64,000 nt of DNA. Origin: Kitasatospora papulosa (lineage in GTDB: Bacteria; Actinomycetota; Actinomycetes; Streptomycetales; Streptomycetaceae). The first letter of the stretch is position 1, and every line of letters begins with the position of its first letter. The translations under genes were made by a program, and so were the position numbers. The stretch covers positions 62,001 through 126,000 of the forward strand of contig NZ_JNYQ01000016.1 in assembly GCF_000717245.1 (NCBI RefSeq). The letters are read 5' to 3'. Below are positions 52,006-60,907 of the stretch, piece by piece. Below the pieces are notes generated by a model that searched no databases, was not told the origin of the DNA, and saw only the letters and a program-made list of their open reading frames with translations.

Positions 52006-52830
52006 TCACGAGTCCTCGACGAGCCGCTCGCGCAGCCTCGCGCGTGTCTCCGGTGCGATCTTCAGCCCTTCGGTGAGGTAGCGGTCCGTGCTGCCCCAGA
52101 TCTCCTCGATGGTCGAGAACGCGGCGGCCAGGTACTCGGCCTCCGCGCCGAAGAGCGGATCGAGCAGTTCCAGCACCTCGTCGGACATTCCCGCCGACGA
52201 GGTGTCGCTGCGCCGGATCCGGTAGCGGCGGTGCGCGTCGTTCGACTTGAGGTAGTCGGCCTCGATGGCCTCCTTCTCGACGCCGACCGCCAGCAGGGAG
52301 ACCGCGATCGAGAGGCCCGCACGGTCCTTGCCCGCCGCGCAGTGCATCAGGGCCGGCACGCTGTCCTCCGCCAGCGCGTGGAGCACGCGGCTGTGTTCGG
52401 CGGTGCGGTCCTTGATGATCGAGCGGTACGAGGCGACCATCCGTTCCGTGCCCTTGCCGTCCGCCAGGATCGAGCGCAGCTGCTGGATGTTCCCGTCACG
52501 CACCAGCCGCCAGAACTCCGCCCCGTCCGCCGGGTCCGAAAGGGGAATGCTCACATTCCGGACGCCGGGCAGTTCCACGTCGAGGCCGTCCAGCTTGTGG
52601 TCGGCGGCATTGCGGAAGTCGAAGATCGTGTGCAGGCCGAGCCCGGCGAGGAACGCGGCATCGGTCGCGGTGGCGTGCGCGAGGTGCCCGCTGCGGTAGA
52701 GGCGCCCGTAGCGCACGGTGCGGCCGTCCACGGTCGGAAGTCCGCCGACGTCGCGGAAGTTGCGGACGCCGGTCAGGTCGACGTCCTTGGGTCCGTGGCC
52801 GGCCGGCGGGACCTCTGGCAGCTGCGTCAC
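52006..52830 (-). CDS. tyrosine-protein phosphatase (PTP3 type)
   Basis: The protein is 274 aa from GTG 52830 with AGGAG six bases upstream; the longer upstream frame lacks a ribosome site. The signature P-loop is HCAAGKDRAGLSIAVSLLA, with the catalytic Cys and Arg of C-x5-R. NFRDVGGLPTVDGRTVRYGR is the N-terminal motif of the PTP3/DSP family that includes triple-specificity phosphatases. It dephosphorylates tyrosine or phosphoinositide substrates; the target is unknown. No signal peptide. Confidence 0.9.
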   Translation of the reverse strand: MTQLPEVPPAGHGPKDVDLTGVRNFRDVGGLPTVDGRTVRYGRLYRSGHLAHATATDAAFLAGLGLHTIFDFRNAADHKLDGLDVELPGVRNVSIPLSDPADGAEFWRLVRDGNIQQLRSILADGKGTERMVASYRSIIKDRTAEHSRVLHALAEDSVPALMHCAAGKDRAGLSIAVSLLAVGVEKEAIEADYLKSNDAHRRYRIRRSDTSSAGMSDEVLELLDPLFGAEAEYLAAAFSTIEEIWGSTDRYLTEGLKIAPETRARLRERLVEDS

Positions 52831-53195
52831 AAGGGCTCCTGGGGTGTCGGGCGTCGGCGCCGCTCGCCGACGGGGCACGCTCGCGACGATACGACATGGC
52901 TGCATCGGGCAACCGTCTCGGTCGTGGCGGCCGGGGTAGCGCGGAGGCGACCGGCGGCAACATGTCCGTATTGATGCATTTAGCAGAACATGCCCCGCTT
53001 GTACGGGAGATGGAGTGAGGCGGGTGAGCGGGATCATATCCGTGACGGTGTGTGGTGAACGCGCCGACGGGTATTCCGGACCCCGCGCGGAAAGCCAAGA
53101 TCCGTAATCCACGCAGTGTGACGGGAATTCCGCGAAGGAAATGAAGCGAGTATTCCGGTTCCCGGCCGGCGGCTTGTTCGCGGCGTCCCGGCTCG
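52831..53195. other. intergenic region upstream of the riboswitch
   Basis: This 365-base gap must hold the divergent promoters of the phosphatase and of the riboswitch-controlled peptidase. A TTAGCAGAACATG patch at 52980-52992 is the only A/T-rich island. I see no ORF or clear -35/-10 pair. Confidence 0.4.
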
Positions 53196-53395
53196 CTTAC
53201 GGTCACCATCAATCCGGACGGAACGCCTAATCCTGCCGCCGCCCGGAATCCGCACCGACTCACGTGTGGCAGGAGCGGGGGAACCAGGTAGGCCGCCGTC
53301 CGGAGCGATCCGGCACGGCTAGGGGTCAAGTCGCGATTCACGCGGCCGGACATCTCCAGTCCGAACCCGACAGCTCACCTCGCAGGCGCCGGAGA
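53196..53395 (+). promoter_or_regulatory. ydaO-yuaA (c-di-AMP) riboswitch
   Basis: The 5' leader of the LysM-M23 peptidase contains the blocks of actinobacterial ydaO riboswitches in order: GCCTAATCCTGCCGCC near 53225, GGCAGGAGCGGGGGAACCAG near 53268, CTAGGGGTCAAG near 53319, and CCGAACCCGACAGCTCACCT near 53361, followed by GCAGGCG. c-di-AMP binding turns such switches off and blocks expression of cell-wall hydrolases. Boundaries are approximate. Confidence 0.85.
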
Positions 53396-53406
53396 GGAAA
53401 CCCCCC

Positions 53407-54309
53407 ATGCCCGCAAAAGGCAAGCACCGTCGTACGAAGACCGGCCCGATCTCCCGAGGCGTCCTTGCCGCGGGTACCGGTGGCGCCGTTCTCGCCCTCC
53501 CGCTGATCGGCGCCACCGGCGCCCACGCCGCCGAGCAGGCGGCACCGGCCAAGCCCGTCGCCGCCCAGAGCGCTCCCGCCGCGGCGGCGAAGGGCTCCCC
53601 GAAGACCTACTCCGTGGTCTCCGGCGACTACCTGGCCAAGATCGCGGCCGACCACAAGGTCAAGGGCGGCTGGCAGAAGCTGTACAAGGACAACCGTGAC
53701 GTCGTCGGCGGGAACCCGAGCCTGATCCTCCCGGGCATGAAGCTGACGCTCGGCGCCAAGGCGTCCGGCCCCGCGGAGGCCGCGCCCTCCAAGGCCGCCC
53801 CGTCCACGGCGAAGAAGTCCGCCCCGGCCGAGAAGGCGGCGGCTCCGGCCCAGGAGGCCGCCGCGAAGACCACCGGCTCCGGCGCGTCGGAGAGCACCTC
53901 CTCCGGCTGGACCGCACCGGTCGAGAACGCCAACGTCACCACCCAGTACCGCGCCTCCGGCGCCAGCTGGTCCAGCGGCTACCACACCGGCTCCGACTTC
54001 CAGGCCGCCTCCGGCACCAGCGTCCGGTCCATCGGCGAGGGCACCGTGGTCTCCGCCGGCTGGAGCGGCTCGTACGGCAACGAGGTCGTCATCCAGCACA
54101 GCGACGGCATGTACTCGCAGTACGCCCACCTGTCCTCGCTCGAGGTGACGACCGGTCAGACCGTCACCGGCGGTCAGCAGATCGGCCTCTCCGGCTCCAC
54201 CGGCAACTCCACCGGCCCGCACCTCCACTTCGAGGTCCGGACCGGCCCGAGCTACGGCTCGGACGTCGACCCGATCGCCTACCTGCGTTCGCACGGCGTG
54301 TCCATCTGA
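53407..54309 (+). CDS. secreted LysM and M23 peptidase
   Basis: The protein is 300 aa from ATG 53407. A cleavable signal peptide covers about residues 1-42 (twin-lysine/arginine N-terminus, hydrophobic GVLAAGTGGAVLALPLIGAT, cleavage after AHA). A LysM domain (~residues 65-115, KTYSVVSGDYLAKIAADHKV) binds peptidoglycan. An Ala/Pro/Lys-rich linker leads to the M23 domain, with zinc ligands in GYHTGSDFQ and GPHLHFEVR. It cuts peptide cross-links outside the cell. The c-di-AMP riboswitch in its leader ties it to wall and osmotic homeostasis. Confidence 0.93.
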   Translation: MPAKGKHRRTKTGPISRGVLAAGTGGAVLALPLIGATGAHAAEQAAPAKPVAAQSAPAAAAKGSPKTYSVVSGDYLAKIAADHKVKGGWQKLYKDNRDVVGGNPSLILPGMKLTLGAKASGPAEAAPSKAAPSTAKKSAPAEKAAAPAQEAAAKTTGSGASESTSSGWTAPVENANVTTQYRASGASWSSGYHTGSDFQAASGTSVRSIGEGTVVSAGWSGSYGNEVVIQHSDGMYSQYAHLSSLEVTTGQTVTGGQQIGLSGSTGNSTGPHLHFEVRTGPSYGSDVDPIAYLRSHGVSI

Positions 54310-54332
54310 GGGCACACCACCTGAGGGCCGGA

Positions 54333-54366
54333 GGAGGGGCGGTGCGCCGAGGCGCACCGCCCCTCC
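54333..54366 (+). terminator. 16-bp hairpin terminator
   Basis: GGAGGGGCGGTGCGCC pairs perfectly with GGCGCACCGCCCCTCC around a 2-base loop, followed by CCTTATT. It ends the M23 peptidase transcript about 24 bases after the stop and is the longest perfect stem in the window. Confidence 0.85.
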
Positions 54367-54472
54367 CCTTATTCCTGCTTTACCAAAAACTGACCGGGTG
54401 GTCTTTCTCACCACCCGTCAACCCCTTATTACGGTCGCGTAGGTCACATTCGAAGGTGCAAGATAAGCCCTT

Positions 54473-55300
54473 GTGGCAGACGATTCGAGAAACAACATAC
54501 GAGGCATCATCGGGTCGTACGCGGCGATTGGCGACAGCTTCACCGAGGGCGTCGGCGACCCCGGCCCCGGCGGGACCCTCGTCGGCTGGGCCGACCGGTT
54601 CGCGGTTATTCTCGCGGACCAGCTTCCGGTCCCCGACGCGATGGTCGGCCCCGTGGACGACCCGCACGGGTATTTCCGGTACGCCAATCTCGCCGTACGC
54701 GGACGCCTCCTCGACCAGATAGTCGAGGAACAGGTCCCCCGCGCCAAGGAGCTGGCACCTGATCTGGTGAGCTTCTGCGCGGGCGGCAACGACATCCTCC
54801 GTCCCGGCTCCGACCCGGACGACGTGGCCGAACGCTTCGAGCGCGCGGTGGCCGACCTGACGCGATCGGTCGGTACCGTCATGGTCACCACCGGCTTCGA
54901 CACCCGTGGGATCCCCGTCCTCAAGCACCTCCGGGGCAAGATCGCCATGTACACCGCGCACGTCCGGTCCATCGCCGACCGCTACGACTGCCCGGTGCTG
55001 GACCTGTGGTCCCTGCGGTCCGTGCAGGACAGGCGGGCCTGGGACAACGACCGGCTCCACCTCTCGGCCGAGGGGCACACCCGCGTGGCGCTGCGCGCCG
55101 CCCAGGTCCTCGGCCTCGACGTGCCGGCCGACCCCGACCAGGTGTGGCCCCCGCAGGCGCAGCGCGGGGCGCTCGAGGTGCGGCGCGACGACATCCAGTG
55201 GGCGCGCGAGTACCTCGTCCCGTGGATCGGCCGCCGGCTGCGCGGGGAGTCCTCGGGGGACCACGTCGCGGCCAAGCGCCCCGACCTGCTGCCGCTCTGA
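54473..55300 (+). CDS. SGNH/GDSL-family hydrolase
   Basis: The protein is 275 aa from GTG 54473. Block I is AAIGDSFTEGVGDPG with nucleophile Ser22. The oxyanion Gly/Asn is in FCAGGNDILRPG, and the catalytic Asp-x-x-His is in DNDRLHLSAEGHTRV. There is no signal peptide, so the enzyme is cytosolic, unlike many secreted Streptomyces lipases. Esterase or acyl-hydrolase activity is expected; the substrate is unknown. It converges on the STM4011-family gene 58 bases away. Confidence 0.9.
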   Translation: MADDSRNNIRGIIGSYAAIGDSFTEGVGDPGPGGTLVGWADRFAVILADQLPVPDAMVGPVDDPHGYFRYANLAVRGRLLDQIVEEQVPRAKELAPDLVSFCAGGNDILRPGSDPDDVAERFERAVADLTRSVGTVMVTTGFDTRGIPVLKHLRGKIAMYTAHVRSIADRYDCPVLDLWSLRSVQDRRAWDNDRLHLSAEGHTRVALRAAQVLGLDVPADPDQVWPPQAQRGALEVRRDDIQWAREYLVPWIGRRLRGESSGDHVAAKRPDLLPL

Positions 55301-55357
55301 CCGCGCGGCACCCGACGCCTCGTCGGGCCCCCGCCCCGGAGTCGTGTCCGCAGCCGT

Positions 55358-56353
55358 TCAGCGGCTGACGAACGGGAGCGGGCGCCGCGACGGGCCCGGT
55401 GACACGGGCCCGTCCGGAGCGGACGCCCGTGCCGGGCCGGCGGGCGGGGGCGTGCAGGCCGGCGCCGGTGCCGGGCCCGGGGGCATCCGTACCGGATCGG
55501 CGGGTATCCGCTCCAGCACTCCGCCCGCGAAGACGTCGTACAGGGGCAGCGTCTCCAGGTGCACATAGCCGATGTGGCAGTCGCAGACGTCGAGCGGGCA
55601 ACCGCGCGGGCCGAGTGCGTCCCGGTAGCTGCCGTCGTAGAGATTTCCCAGCTCGGCACGGACGAAGTGGCAGCGGCGCACCGTCCCGTCGCCGTCCACC
55701 GAGACGACCGACTCGCCGGTCCGGCAGGGCAGCCCGGCCGAGCGGTGCGGGTGCCTGCTGTAGGGGAACAGCGGGTCCAGGGCGGTCCAGCGGTTCGCCT
55801 GCTCGTCCGTGTAGGTGTACCCCTCGGCGGCGTTGACCCAGAGGTACACCTCGGGCGGCAGTGCGGAACGCAGACGGCGGGCCTCCTCCAGGTGTTCGTC
55901 GAGACCGACGATCCCGACGCTGTGACGCACCCCGAGGGCCGTCAGCTCCCGGCACCGGGCGAGGAACCGCTCGTACGGCGTCTGGCCGGGGTGGTAGGTG
56001 CACCACAGGGCGACCTTGTCGCGGTCCGCCTCGGCCAGCCAGCCGGTGCGGCCACTGAGGTTGGTCTGGATGGCGACCCTGCCGACATGAGGCAGCAGGG
56101 ACATCTCGACGAGTGCCCTCCTGTACCAGGACCGCACCAGGCCCTCCCCCCACGGGGTGAAGAGCACGGACAGCCGGTCACCGGTCTGTGCGGCGGCCCA
56201 CGCGGTGAACCGCTCCAGGGCCGCCCGGTCCCCCCGCAACTGCTCCCCGGTGTCCCGCCGCTTGGCGAACGGGCAGTAGGGGCAGTCGTAGTCGCACGAG
56301 GCCAGCGGCCCCCTGTAGAGAATGGTCAGTTCCGTGTTCACGGGGCGGCTCAC
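55358..56353 (-). CDS. STM4011-family radical SAM protein
   Basis: The protein is 331 aa from ATG 56353, overlapping the STM4012 stop by four bases (ATGA). The radical SAM motif is Cys20-x3-Cys24-x2-Cys27 (CDYDCPYCPFAK). The second half has further cysteines (LPCRTGESVVS, TVRRCHFV, RGCPLDVCDCHIGYVHLE), consistent with a SPASM/Twitch-type auxiliary Fe-S site as in RiPP and glycoradical maturases. The C-terminal ~45 residues are a Pro/Ala-rich tail unlike the fold. Family function is unknown. It is the last gene of the STM operon. Confidence 0.85.
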   Translation of the reverse strand: MSRPVNTELTILYRGPLASCDYDCPYCPFAKRRDTGEQLRGDRAALERFTAWAAAQTGDRLSVLFTPWGEGLVRSWYRRALVEMSLLPHVGRVAIQTNLSGRTGWLAEADRDKVALWCTYHPGQTPYERFLARCRELTALGVRHSVGIVGLDEHLEEARRLRSALPPEVYLWVNAAEGYTYTDEQANRWTALDPLFPYSRHPHRSAGLPCRTGESVVSVDGDGTVRRCHFVRAELGNLYDGSYRDALGPRGCPLDVCDCHIGYVHLETLPLYDVFAGGVLERIPADPVRMPPGPAPAPACTPPPAGPARASAPDGPVSPGPSRRPLPFVSR

Positions 56354-57777
56354 TTCGCCTCGTACGCGGCCATCGCGGCCCGGACCGCCGGGGAGAACAG
56401 CTCGGGGCCGAGCGCGTCGGAGTGGGCCAGGCCCTCGGGGGAGAGACGCAGCAGGCCGGAGGCCGCCGGACCGCCGGCCGGAGAACGGCCGGACGCCGAT
56501 CCGGCGGACGGCGAGCCGCCGTCCGCCGGATCGGCCAGCCAGCCCCGCGCGGCGAACCGTTCCAGCTCGGCCGGGAAGTCCTCGTACGGATCCGACCCGA
56601 AGCGCTCGCGGTACTCGGCGGAGCGCATGCCCTCGGCCTGGAGCAGCGACTGCAGCAGATGCCGGCGGCGTGCCTCCTCACCGTCGACGTACCGGCCGAC
56701 CTCCGCCCGGGAGAAGTCCGTGGTGGTGGTGAAGCCGTCGATGATGCCCCGGATCTCGCGCATCTCCACCGCGTAGTCGAAGGAGTAGTGCAAGGAGGAG
56801 GTGTACGAGCGTGCCCCGCAGCCGAGCCCGATCATGCCGTCGGTCTGGCAGGCGTAGTCGTCAGGACCTGCGGGCGGTGCGTCCGCACGGCGGAACATCC
56901 GCATCGACACCTGCTCGTACCCATGGGCCAGCAGGTGGTCACGGCCCGCCCGGTACAGCCGCAGCCGCTGGTCGTCCCATGCGGCGTCGGGACCCCCCGC
57001 CTCCTGCGCCGCCGCCCCCAGCCGCCCGAGGCCGGTCAGCGGGCGCACGTACAACGGGTAGAGGTAGAGCTCCTCCGGACTCCAGGCCAGGGCGGCGTCC
57101 AGCGAGGTGCGCCAGGTGTCCTCGGTCTGCCCCTCGATGCCGTAGATCAGGTCGATGTTGAGGACCGGGATGCCGGCCTCACGGATCCTGCCGAGCGCCG
57201 ACTCCACCTCGGAGCGGTGCTGCGGGCGGACCGCGGCCCTGGCCTCCGCGTCGACGAAGCTCTGCACGCCGATGCTGACGCGGGTGGTGCCCCGGTCGGC
57301 GAGGACGGCGAGCCGGTCGGCCGTCGCCGTCGAGGGGGACGTCTCGACCGACAGCGGCACGGCGCTCAGGTCGGCGCCCATCCGCTTCTCCGCGATGTCG
57401 CAGAGACGCTCCAGCTCGCCGGCGGTGAGGAAGGTGGGCGTACCGCCACCGAACGCCGCGGAGGTGAAGCGCACCGGTGCGTCGTCGCCCAGCGCGTCGC
57501 GGACCGCGGTGGCCTGCCGGTCGAGCGCGTCGAGATAGCGCGTCGTCAGCTCGTCGGGGGCGCCGATCCGGGTGAACAGATTGCAGAAACCGCAGCGGAC
57601 CTCGCAGAACGGTATGTGGAGATAGAGGGAGAGCGTGTCCTTGCGCTCCGTCGCCCAGAGGTCGCTGAGCAGCGGACGGCCTCCGGGCCGGCCTGCGAGC
57701 GGGCGGTAGGCGGTCTTGTGCGGATAGGCGTAGACGTAACTGCGGTACGGGCTGGTGCCGAGCGTGGTGCCGGTCAT
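56350..57777 (-). CDS. STM4012-family radical SAM protein (HemW-like)
   Basis: The protein is 475 aa from ATG 57777, overlapping STM4013 by ATGA. Layout: the radical SAM motif Cys58-x3-Cys62-x2-Cys65 (FCEVRCGFCNLF), GGGTPTFL and SIGVQSF, as in HemN/HemW coproporphyrinogen-oxidase-like proteins, then a HemN C-terminal domain. HemN has a fourth Cys (CxxxCxxCxC); here it is Asn, so haem synthesis is unlikely. A low-complexity Ser/Gly/Ala-rich insert (near residue 425) is unlike the family core. Probably modifies a substrate shared with the STM4011 enzyme. Confidence 0.88.
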   Translation of the reverse strand: MTGTTLGTSPYRSYVYAYPHKTAYRPLAGRPGGRPLLSDLWATERKDTLSLYLHIPFCEVRCGFCNLFTRIGAPDELTTRYLDALDRQATAVRDALGDDAPVRFTSAAFGGGTPTFLTAGELERLCDIAEKRMGADLSAVPLSVETSPSTATADRLAVLADRGTTRVSIGVQSFVDAEARAAVRPQHRSEVESALGRIREAGIPVLNIDLIYGIEGQTEDTWRTSLDAALAWSPEELYLYPLYVRPLTGLGRLGAAAQEAGGPDAAWDDQRLRLYRAGRDHLLAHGYEQVSMRMFRRADAPPAGPDDYACQTDGMIGLGCGARSYTSSLHYSFDYAVEMREIRGIIDGFTTTTDFSRAEVGRYVDGEEARRRHLLQSLLQAEGMRSAEYRERFGSDPYEDFPAELERFAARGWLADPADGGSPSAGSASGRSPAGGPAASGLLRLSPEGLAHSDALGPELFSPAVRAAMAAYEAK

Positions 57778-58643
57778 CGGGACGCCCCCTGTTCGAGGAA
57801 GAAGTGGGCATAGGGCACGGTCCACACGGCTTCGTGACCGATCCGGTGACCGGTGTAACCGTCGTCGCCGTACGCCGTGCCGTGGTCGGAGCAGACGATG
57901 GCGAAGCACCTGCGGCGACTGCTCGCGGCCGCGAAGAGACGTCCGATGTGCCGGTCCACGTACTCCAGGGCAGCGGCGTGGGTGGCCCTGGAGTCCCCGG
58001 CGCCGGCGGTGGCGCCGGGCGTGTGGAACCAGTTGGGCTGGTGAAGGGCCGACACGTTGACGAAGAGGAACAGGCGCTGCGCGGCCGGGAGTTCCGCGAC
58101 CACCTGTTCGGCGCGCGAGACCTGCGCCTCGAAGGACGTCGGAGAGGCGACGCCGAACTCCGGCTCCCAGTGGCTCTCCTGGAACATGGCGGGAAGCACC
58201 GAACCGAGCGGGGGGCGGCGGTTGAAGAACCCCACGCCACCGATGCACACCGTGCGATAGCCCACCTCGGCGAGACCGGAGAGGAGATCGGGGGACTCGT
58301 GGACGAAGGTGCCGTCCGCGGTCGACTCGCTGCCCGCGAATCTGGCGGCGAACAGCCTCGGATGGGGGCCTGGCGCGGCCGGTGTCGGCAGGAAGCCGGC
58401 GAAGATCGCCTGATGGGAGGCGTAGGTGAAGCTGCCCGGCGCGTGCCTCTTCTCCCAGGCGCCGCCGGGCAGATGCCGGGCGAGATGGGGGATGCGCCCG
58501 GCCGCGGCGAGTTCCTCGGCCACATCGAAGCGCAGGGTGTCCAGGGTGACGAGCAGCAGATCGTGGCTGCCCACGATCGCGTTCATGTCGGGGTTCGGGT
58601 GCTGTGTACCGCGGATCGCGGAATCAGGGTCTGTCGATGGCAC
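57774..58643 (-). CDS. STM4013/SEN3800-family hydrolase (alkaline-phosphatase superfamily)
   Basis: The protein is 289 aa from GTG 58643 (AAGGA seven bases upstream); ATG 58586 is an alternative. Sulfatase-like metal motifs are LLLVTLDTLRFD near residue 30 and CSDHGTAYGDDGYTGHR near the C-terminus. The C-x-P-x-R formylglycine site of true sulfatases is absent, so a phosphodiesterase or phosphotransferase-type reaction is more likely. No signal peptide, so it acts in the cytosol. A 126-base gap with a 15-bp direct repeat separates it from STM4014. Confidence 0.82.
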   Translation of the reverse strand: MPSTDPDSAIRGTQHPNPDMNAIVGSHDLLLVTLDTLRFDVAEELAAAGRIPHLARHLPGGAWEKRHAPGSFTYASHQAIFAGFLPTPAAPGPHPRLFAARFAGSESTADGTFVHESPDLLSGLAEVGYRTVCIGGVGFFNRRPPLGSVLPAMFQESHWEPEFGVASPTSFEAQVSRAEQVVAELPAAQRLFLFVNVSALHQPNWFHTPGATAGAGDSRATHAAALEYVDRHIGRLFAAASSRRRCFAIVCSDHGTAYGDDGYTGHRIGHEAVWTVPYAHFFLEQGASR

Positions 58644-58663
58644 GGTCGTTCCTTGCTCGGTTC

Positions 58664-58708
58664 TCGGTCGTCGTGCCGGTGCGCCGGCGGTCGTCGGTCG
58701 TCGTGCCG
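58664..58708. repeat. 15-bp direct repeat, 30-bp period
   Basis: TCGGTCGTCGTGCCG occurs at 58664-58678 and 58694-58708 in the gap between the STM4014 and STM4013 genes. It may be a recombination trace or a regulatory pair; nothing else is seen in this gap. Confidence 0.5.
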
Positions 58709-58769
58709 CTCCTCCCGCGGCCGTCGTCCGCGGGGCGGGTGGCGCGGCGGTCCTTGTACGTGGAGCCGG

Positions 58770-59951
58770 TCACCGGCCTTCGCCGCCCGTCCTGCCGGCC
58801 GCCCCGCCGGCCCCGCCCGGCAGGACGGGGTGGGCGGACGCCGCCAGTACGGCCGCTACCTGCGTGCCGTAGGTGTCGAGCCCTTCCGCGCCGCTGCCCG
58901 GCAGGCCGGTCAGACGCGGCAGGAGGTCACCGAAGGCGTTCACCTCGCCGACGGCGAAGCGGCGCCAGCCGGTCGCGGGCAGCAGATCCACGCCCACGCA
59001 CAGCGTGTCCGGGAAGCAGGCCGCGGCCCGTTCGCACACGGCCAGGGCGGCGCTCCAACTGCCGCCCGCCGCCTCGACGGCGGCCCGTACCCCGTCGAGA
59101 TCACCGCGGGTGCCACCCAGGTGCAGATTGGTCATGGGGGAGCGGCTGGTCCGCACGACGGCGTGGGTCGCCCGCCCCGCGACCACCACGACCCGCAGGT
59201 CGGCGGCACGCCCCCGCTGGGACGCCTTGGGCAGCCAGCGCTCGATGTGCAGACCGTCCGGTGCCAGGGCGTCGACCAGTGCCGCCACCTCCCGCTCCGT
59301 CGTGCAGCGCCGCACCCGCAGCGAGTTGAACAGCCGGCCCTCCTCGTCCCGCTCCACCGATGTGGCCGCCCGTATCCTTCCCGGGCCGGCCGTCTCCAGG
59401 GCCATCACCCCGGAGGCGGAGGAACCGTGCGCGGGCTTCACGAACACCCGTGGCATCCGATGCTCCGACATCAGCCGGCGCACGTCCGCCCACCCCCGCA
59501 CGGGGTCCCCGTCGGGTCCCGAGGTGGGGGAGTCCGGCACCGGTACCCCCGCGGTGTCCAGCACCCCGTGGCAGAGCCGCTTGTCGAACATCACCGCGAT
59601 GTCCTGGGGACCGTCCAGGAGCACCGCACCCGCCGCGGCGGCGGTCCGTGCCACGTCCCGGACGGCCGAGGTGAAGCGCGCGTACCAGCGGGCCGAGCCC
59701 TCGACCCTCGTCGGGTCGTCGCCCCCGCGCAGCAGCATGTCCACCTCGGGGTCCTCACCGGGCGAGTCGACGCGCACGGTCTCCCCGGGGAGGAAGAACG
59801 CCTCCCCGCGCAGGACCTCCGGCCAGGACACCGTGCGCGCGGCGGGCAGCCCGGCGGCGCGCACGGCGTCCTGGAAGAGGCCGACCCTGCGGTTGGCCGG
59901 GATGCCGACGACCGCGAGGCGTGGCCTCCCGCTATTCGCTGACGGCGACAT
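58770..59951 (-). CDS. STM4014-family ATP-grasp protein
   Basis: The protein is 393 aa from ATG 59951, overlapping the STM4015 copy by 20 bases. The ATP-grasp features are clear: FVKPAHGSSASGVMAL (ATP-binding Lys and Gly loop), VFVKP strand, and the metal-binding Glu-x-Asn in VGEVNAFGDLLP. ATP-grasp enzymes join a carboxylate to an amine or thiol via an acyl-phosphate; here the partners are unknown. The family name comes from Salmonella locus STM4014. Central enzyme of the operon. Confidence 0.85.
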   Translation of the reverse strand: MSPSANSGRPRLAVVGIPANRRVGLFQDAVRAAGLPAARTVSWPEVLRGEAFFLPGETVRVDSPGEDPEVDMLLRGGDDPTRVEGSARWYARFTSAVRDVARTAAAAGAVLLDGPQDIAVMFDKRLCHGVLDTAGVPVPDSPTSGPDGDPVRGWADVRRLMSEHRMPRVFVKPAHGSSASGVMALETAGPGRIRAATSVERDEEGRLFNSLRVRRCTTEREVAALVDALAPDGLHIERWLPKASQRGRAADLRVVVVAGRATHAVVRTSRSPMTNLHLGGTRGDLDGVRAAVEAAGGSWSAALAVCERAAACFPDTLCVGVDLLPATGWRRFAVGEVNAFGDLLPRLTGLPGSGAEGLDTYGTQVAAVLAASAHPVLPGGAGGAAGRTGGEGR

Positions 59952-60900
59952 AGCGGGCCTTGTCGTCCTCGTCGTCCCAGCGGTCCCCCTGGTCGAGACG
60001 GACCTGGACGCCCGACCGGGCGCCGAGTTCCTCGATGCGGGCGACGAACGGATCCGAGAGGAAGTGGTGGTGCAGATCCAGGACCGACAGATGGGTGAGC
60101 GGCTGGCCGTCCAGCAGGGCCTGTGCTCCGGAGTCACCGAGCGTGCCCATCGAGAGGGACAGCGACTCCAGTCGGGCGACCACCGGTGCCGAGGCCACGG
60201 CAGCGGCGATCTCGTCCTGGATCTCGCTGTTCTGCAGTCCGAGATGACGCAGACGCGGGAGCGCGGCCCCGGAGAGCACGGGCGCCAGATCCGCCACCGT
60301 GGTGTCACCGCCGTACCACTCGGAGCCGAACCAGAGCTCCAGGTGTTCCAGGGCGGGCAGTCCGGACGCGCCGACCGCGCGGACGACGTGCCCGGGCAGT
60401 CCGCCCGACTCGAAACGGAGCGTCCTCAGCGCCTGATGGCGCACCGGTCGCAGCTGGAGGCTCCCCTCTCCCGGTGCTCCGTCGCCGCAGCCGCGTACGC
60501 CGAACTCCTCCAGGAGCGGGAGAGCTTCCAGCACCGGAGTGATGTCGCACAGCTGCAGCCAGGACAACTCGCACTCCTCGCTCTCCACATCGCCGAGGAA
60601 CAGCGCCCGCAGCGCCGGGAAGCGGTGTGCGTCGGCGACGATCGCGTCGACGACCGGTGAGAGGGAGGTGTAGTCCCCGTCCCACCAGGGGCCGATGAGC
60701 AGCGCCCGGACCCCGGTGGTGTCGACCTCGTCGAGGAAGCGCCCCCAGACGTCCTCGAACGGCAGCTCGTACGGATAGCAGTCGAGCCGCCATGCCACCG
60801 AGCCGGCGGCGGGCGGTGCCGTCGGATCGGTGGGGGAGGGCGGCTGCAGGGTGTGGACCGGCAGGCCGTGGAAGCTGTCGTGGTGCGTGATGTCGGTCAT
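59932..60900 (-). CDS. STM4015-family leucine-rich-repeat-like protein (copy A)
   Basis: The protein is 322 aa from ATG 60900. It consists of LRR/RNI-like repeats: RFPALRALFLGDVESEE, LPALEHLELWFGSEWYGGDT, LPRLRHLGLQNSEIQDEIA and LESLSLSMGTLGDSGAQALL with GQPLTHLSVLDLHHHFL. A WRLDCYPYE N-terminal segment precedes them. It is likely a binding or scaffold protein, perhaps presenting the substrate to the radical SAM and ATP-grasp enzymes. It is a paralogue of the next gene upstream, seven bases away. Confidence 0.85.
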   Translation of the reverse strand: MTDITHHDSFHGLPVHTLQPPSPTDPTAPPAAGSVAWRLDCYPYELPFEDVWGRFLDEVDTTGVRALLIGPWWDGDYTSLSPVVDAIVADAHRFPALRALFLGDVESEECELSWLQLCDITPVLEALPLLEEFGVRGCGDGAPGEGSLQLRPVRHQALRTLRFESGGLPGHVVRAVGASGLPALEHLELWFGSEWYGGDTTVADLAPVLSGAALPRLRHLGLQNSEIQDEIAAAVASAPVVARLESLSLSMGTLGDSGAQALLDGQPLTHLSVLDLHHHFLSDPFVARIEELGARSGVQVRLDQGDRWDDEDDKARYVAVSE

Positions 60901-60907
60901 CGCGCCG

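Noticed and set aside
57804..59942. Long plus-strand open frame opposite the STM operon
   Set aside because: Antisense to STM4012-STM4014, low-complexity composition, no motif.
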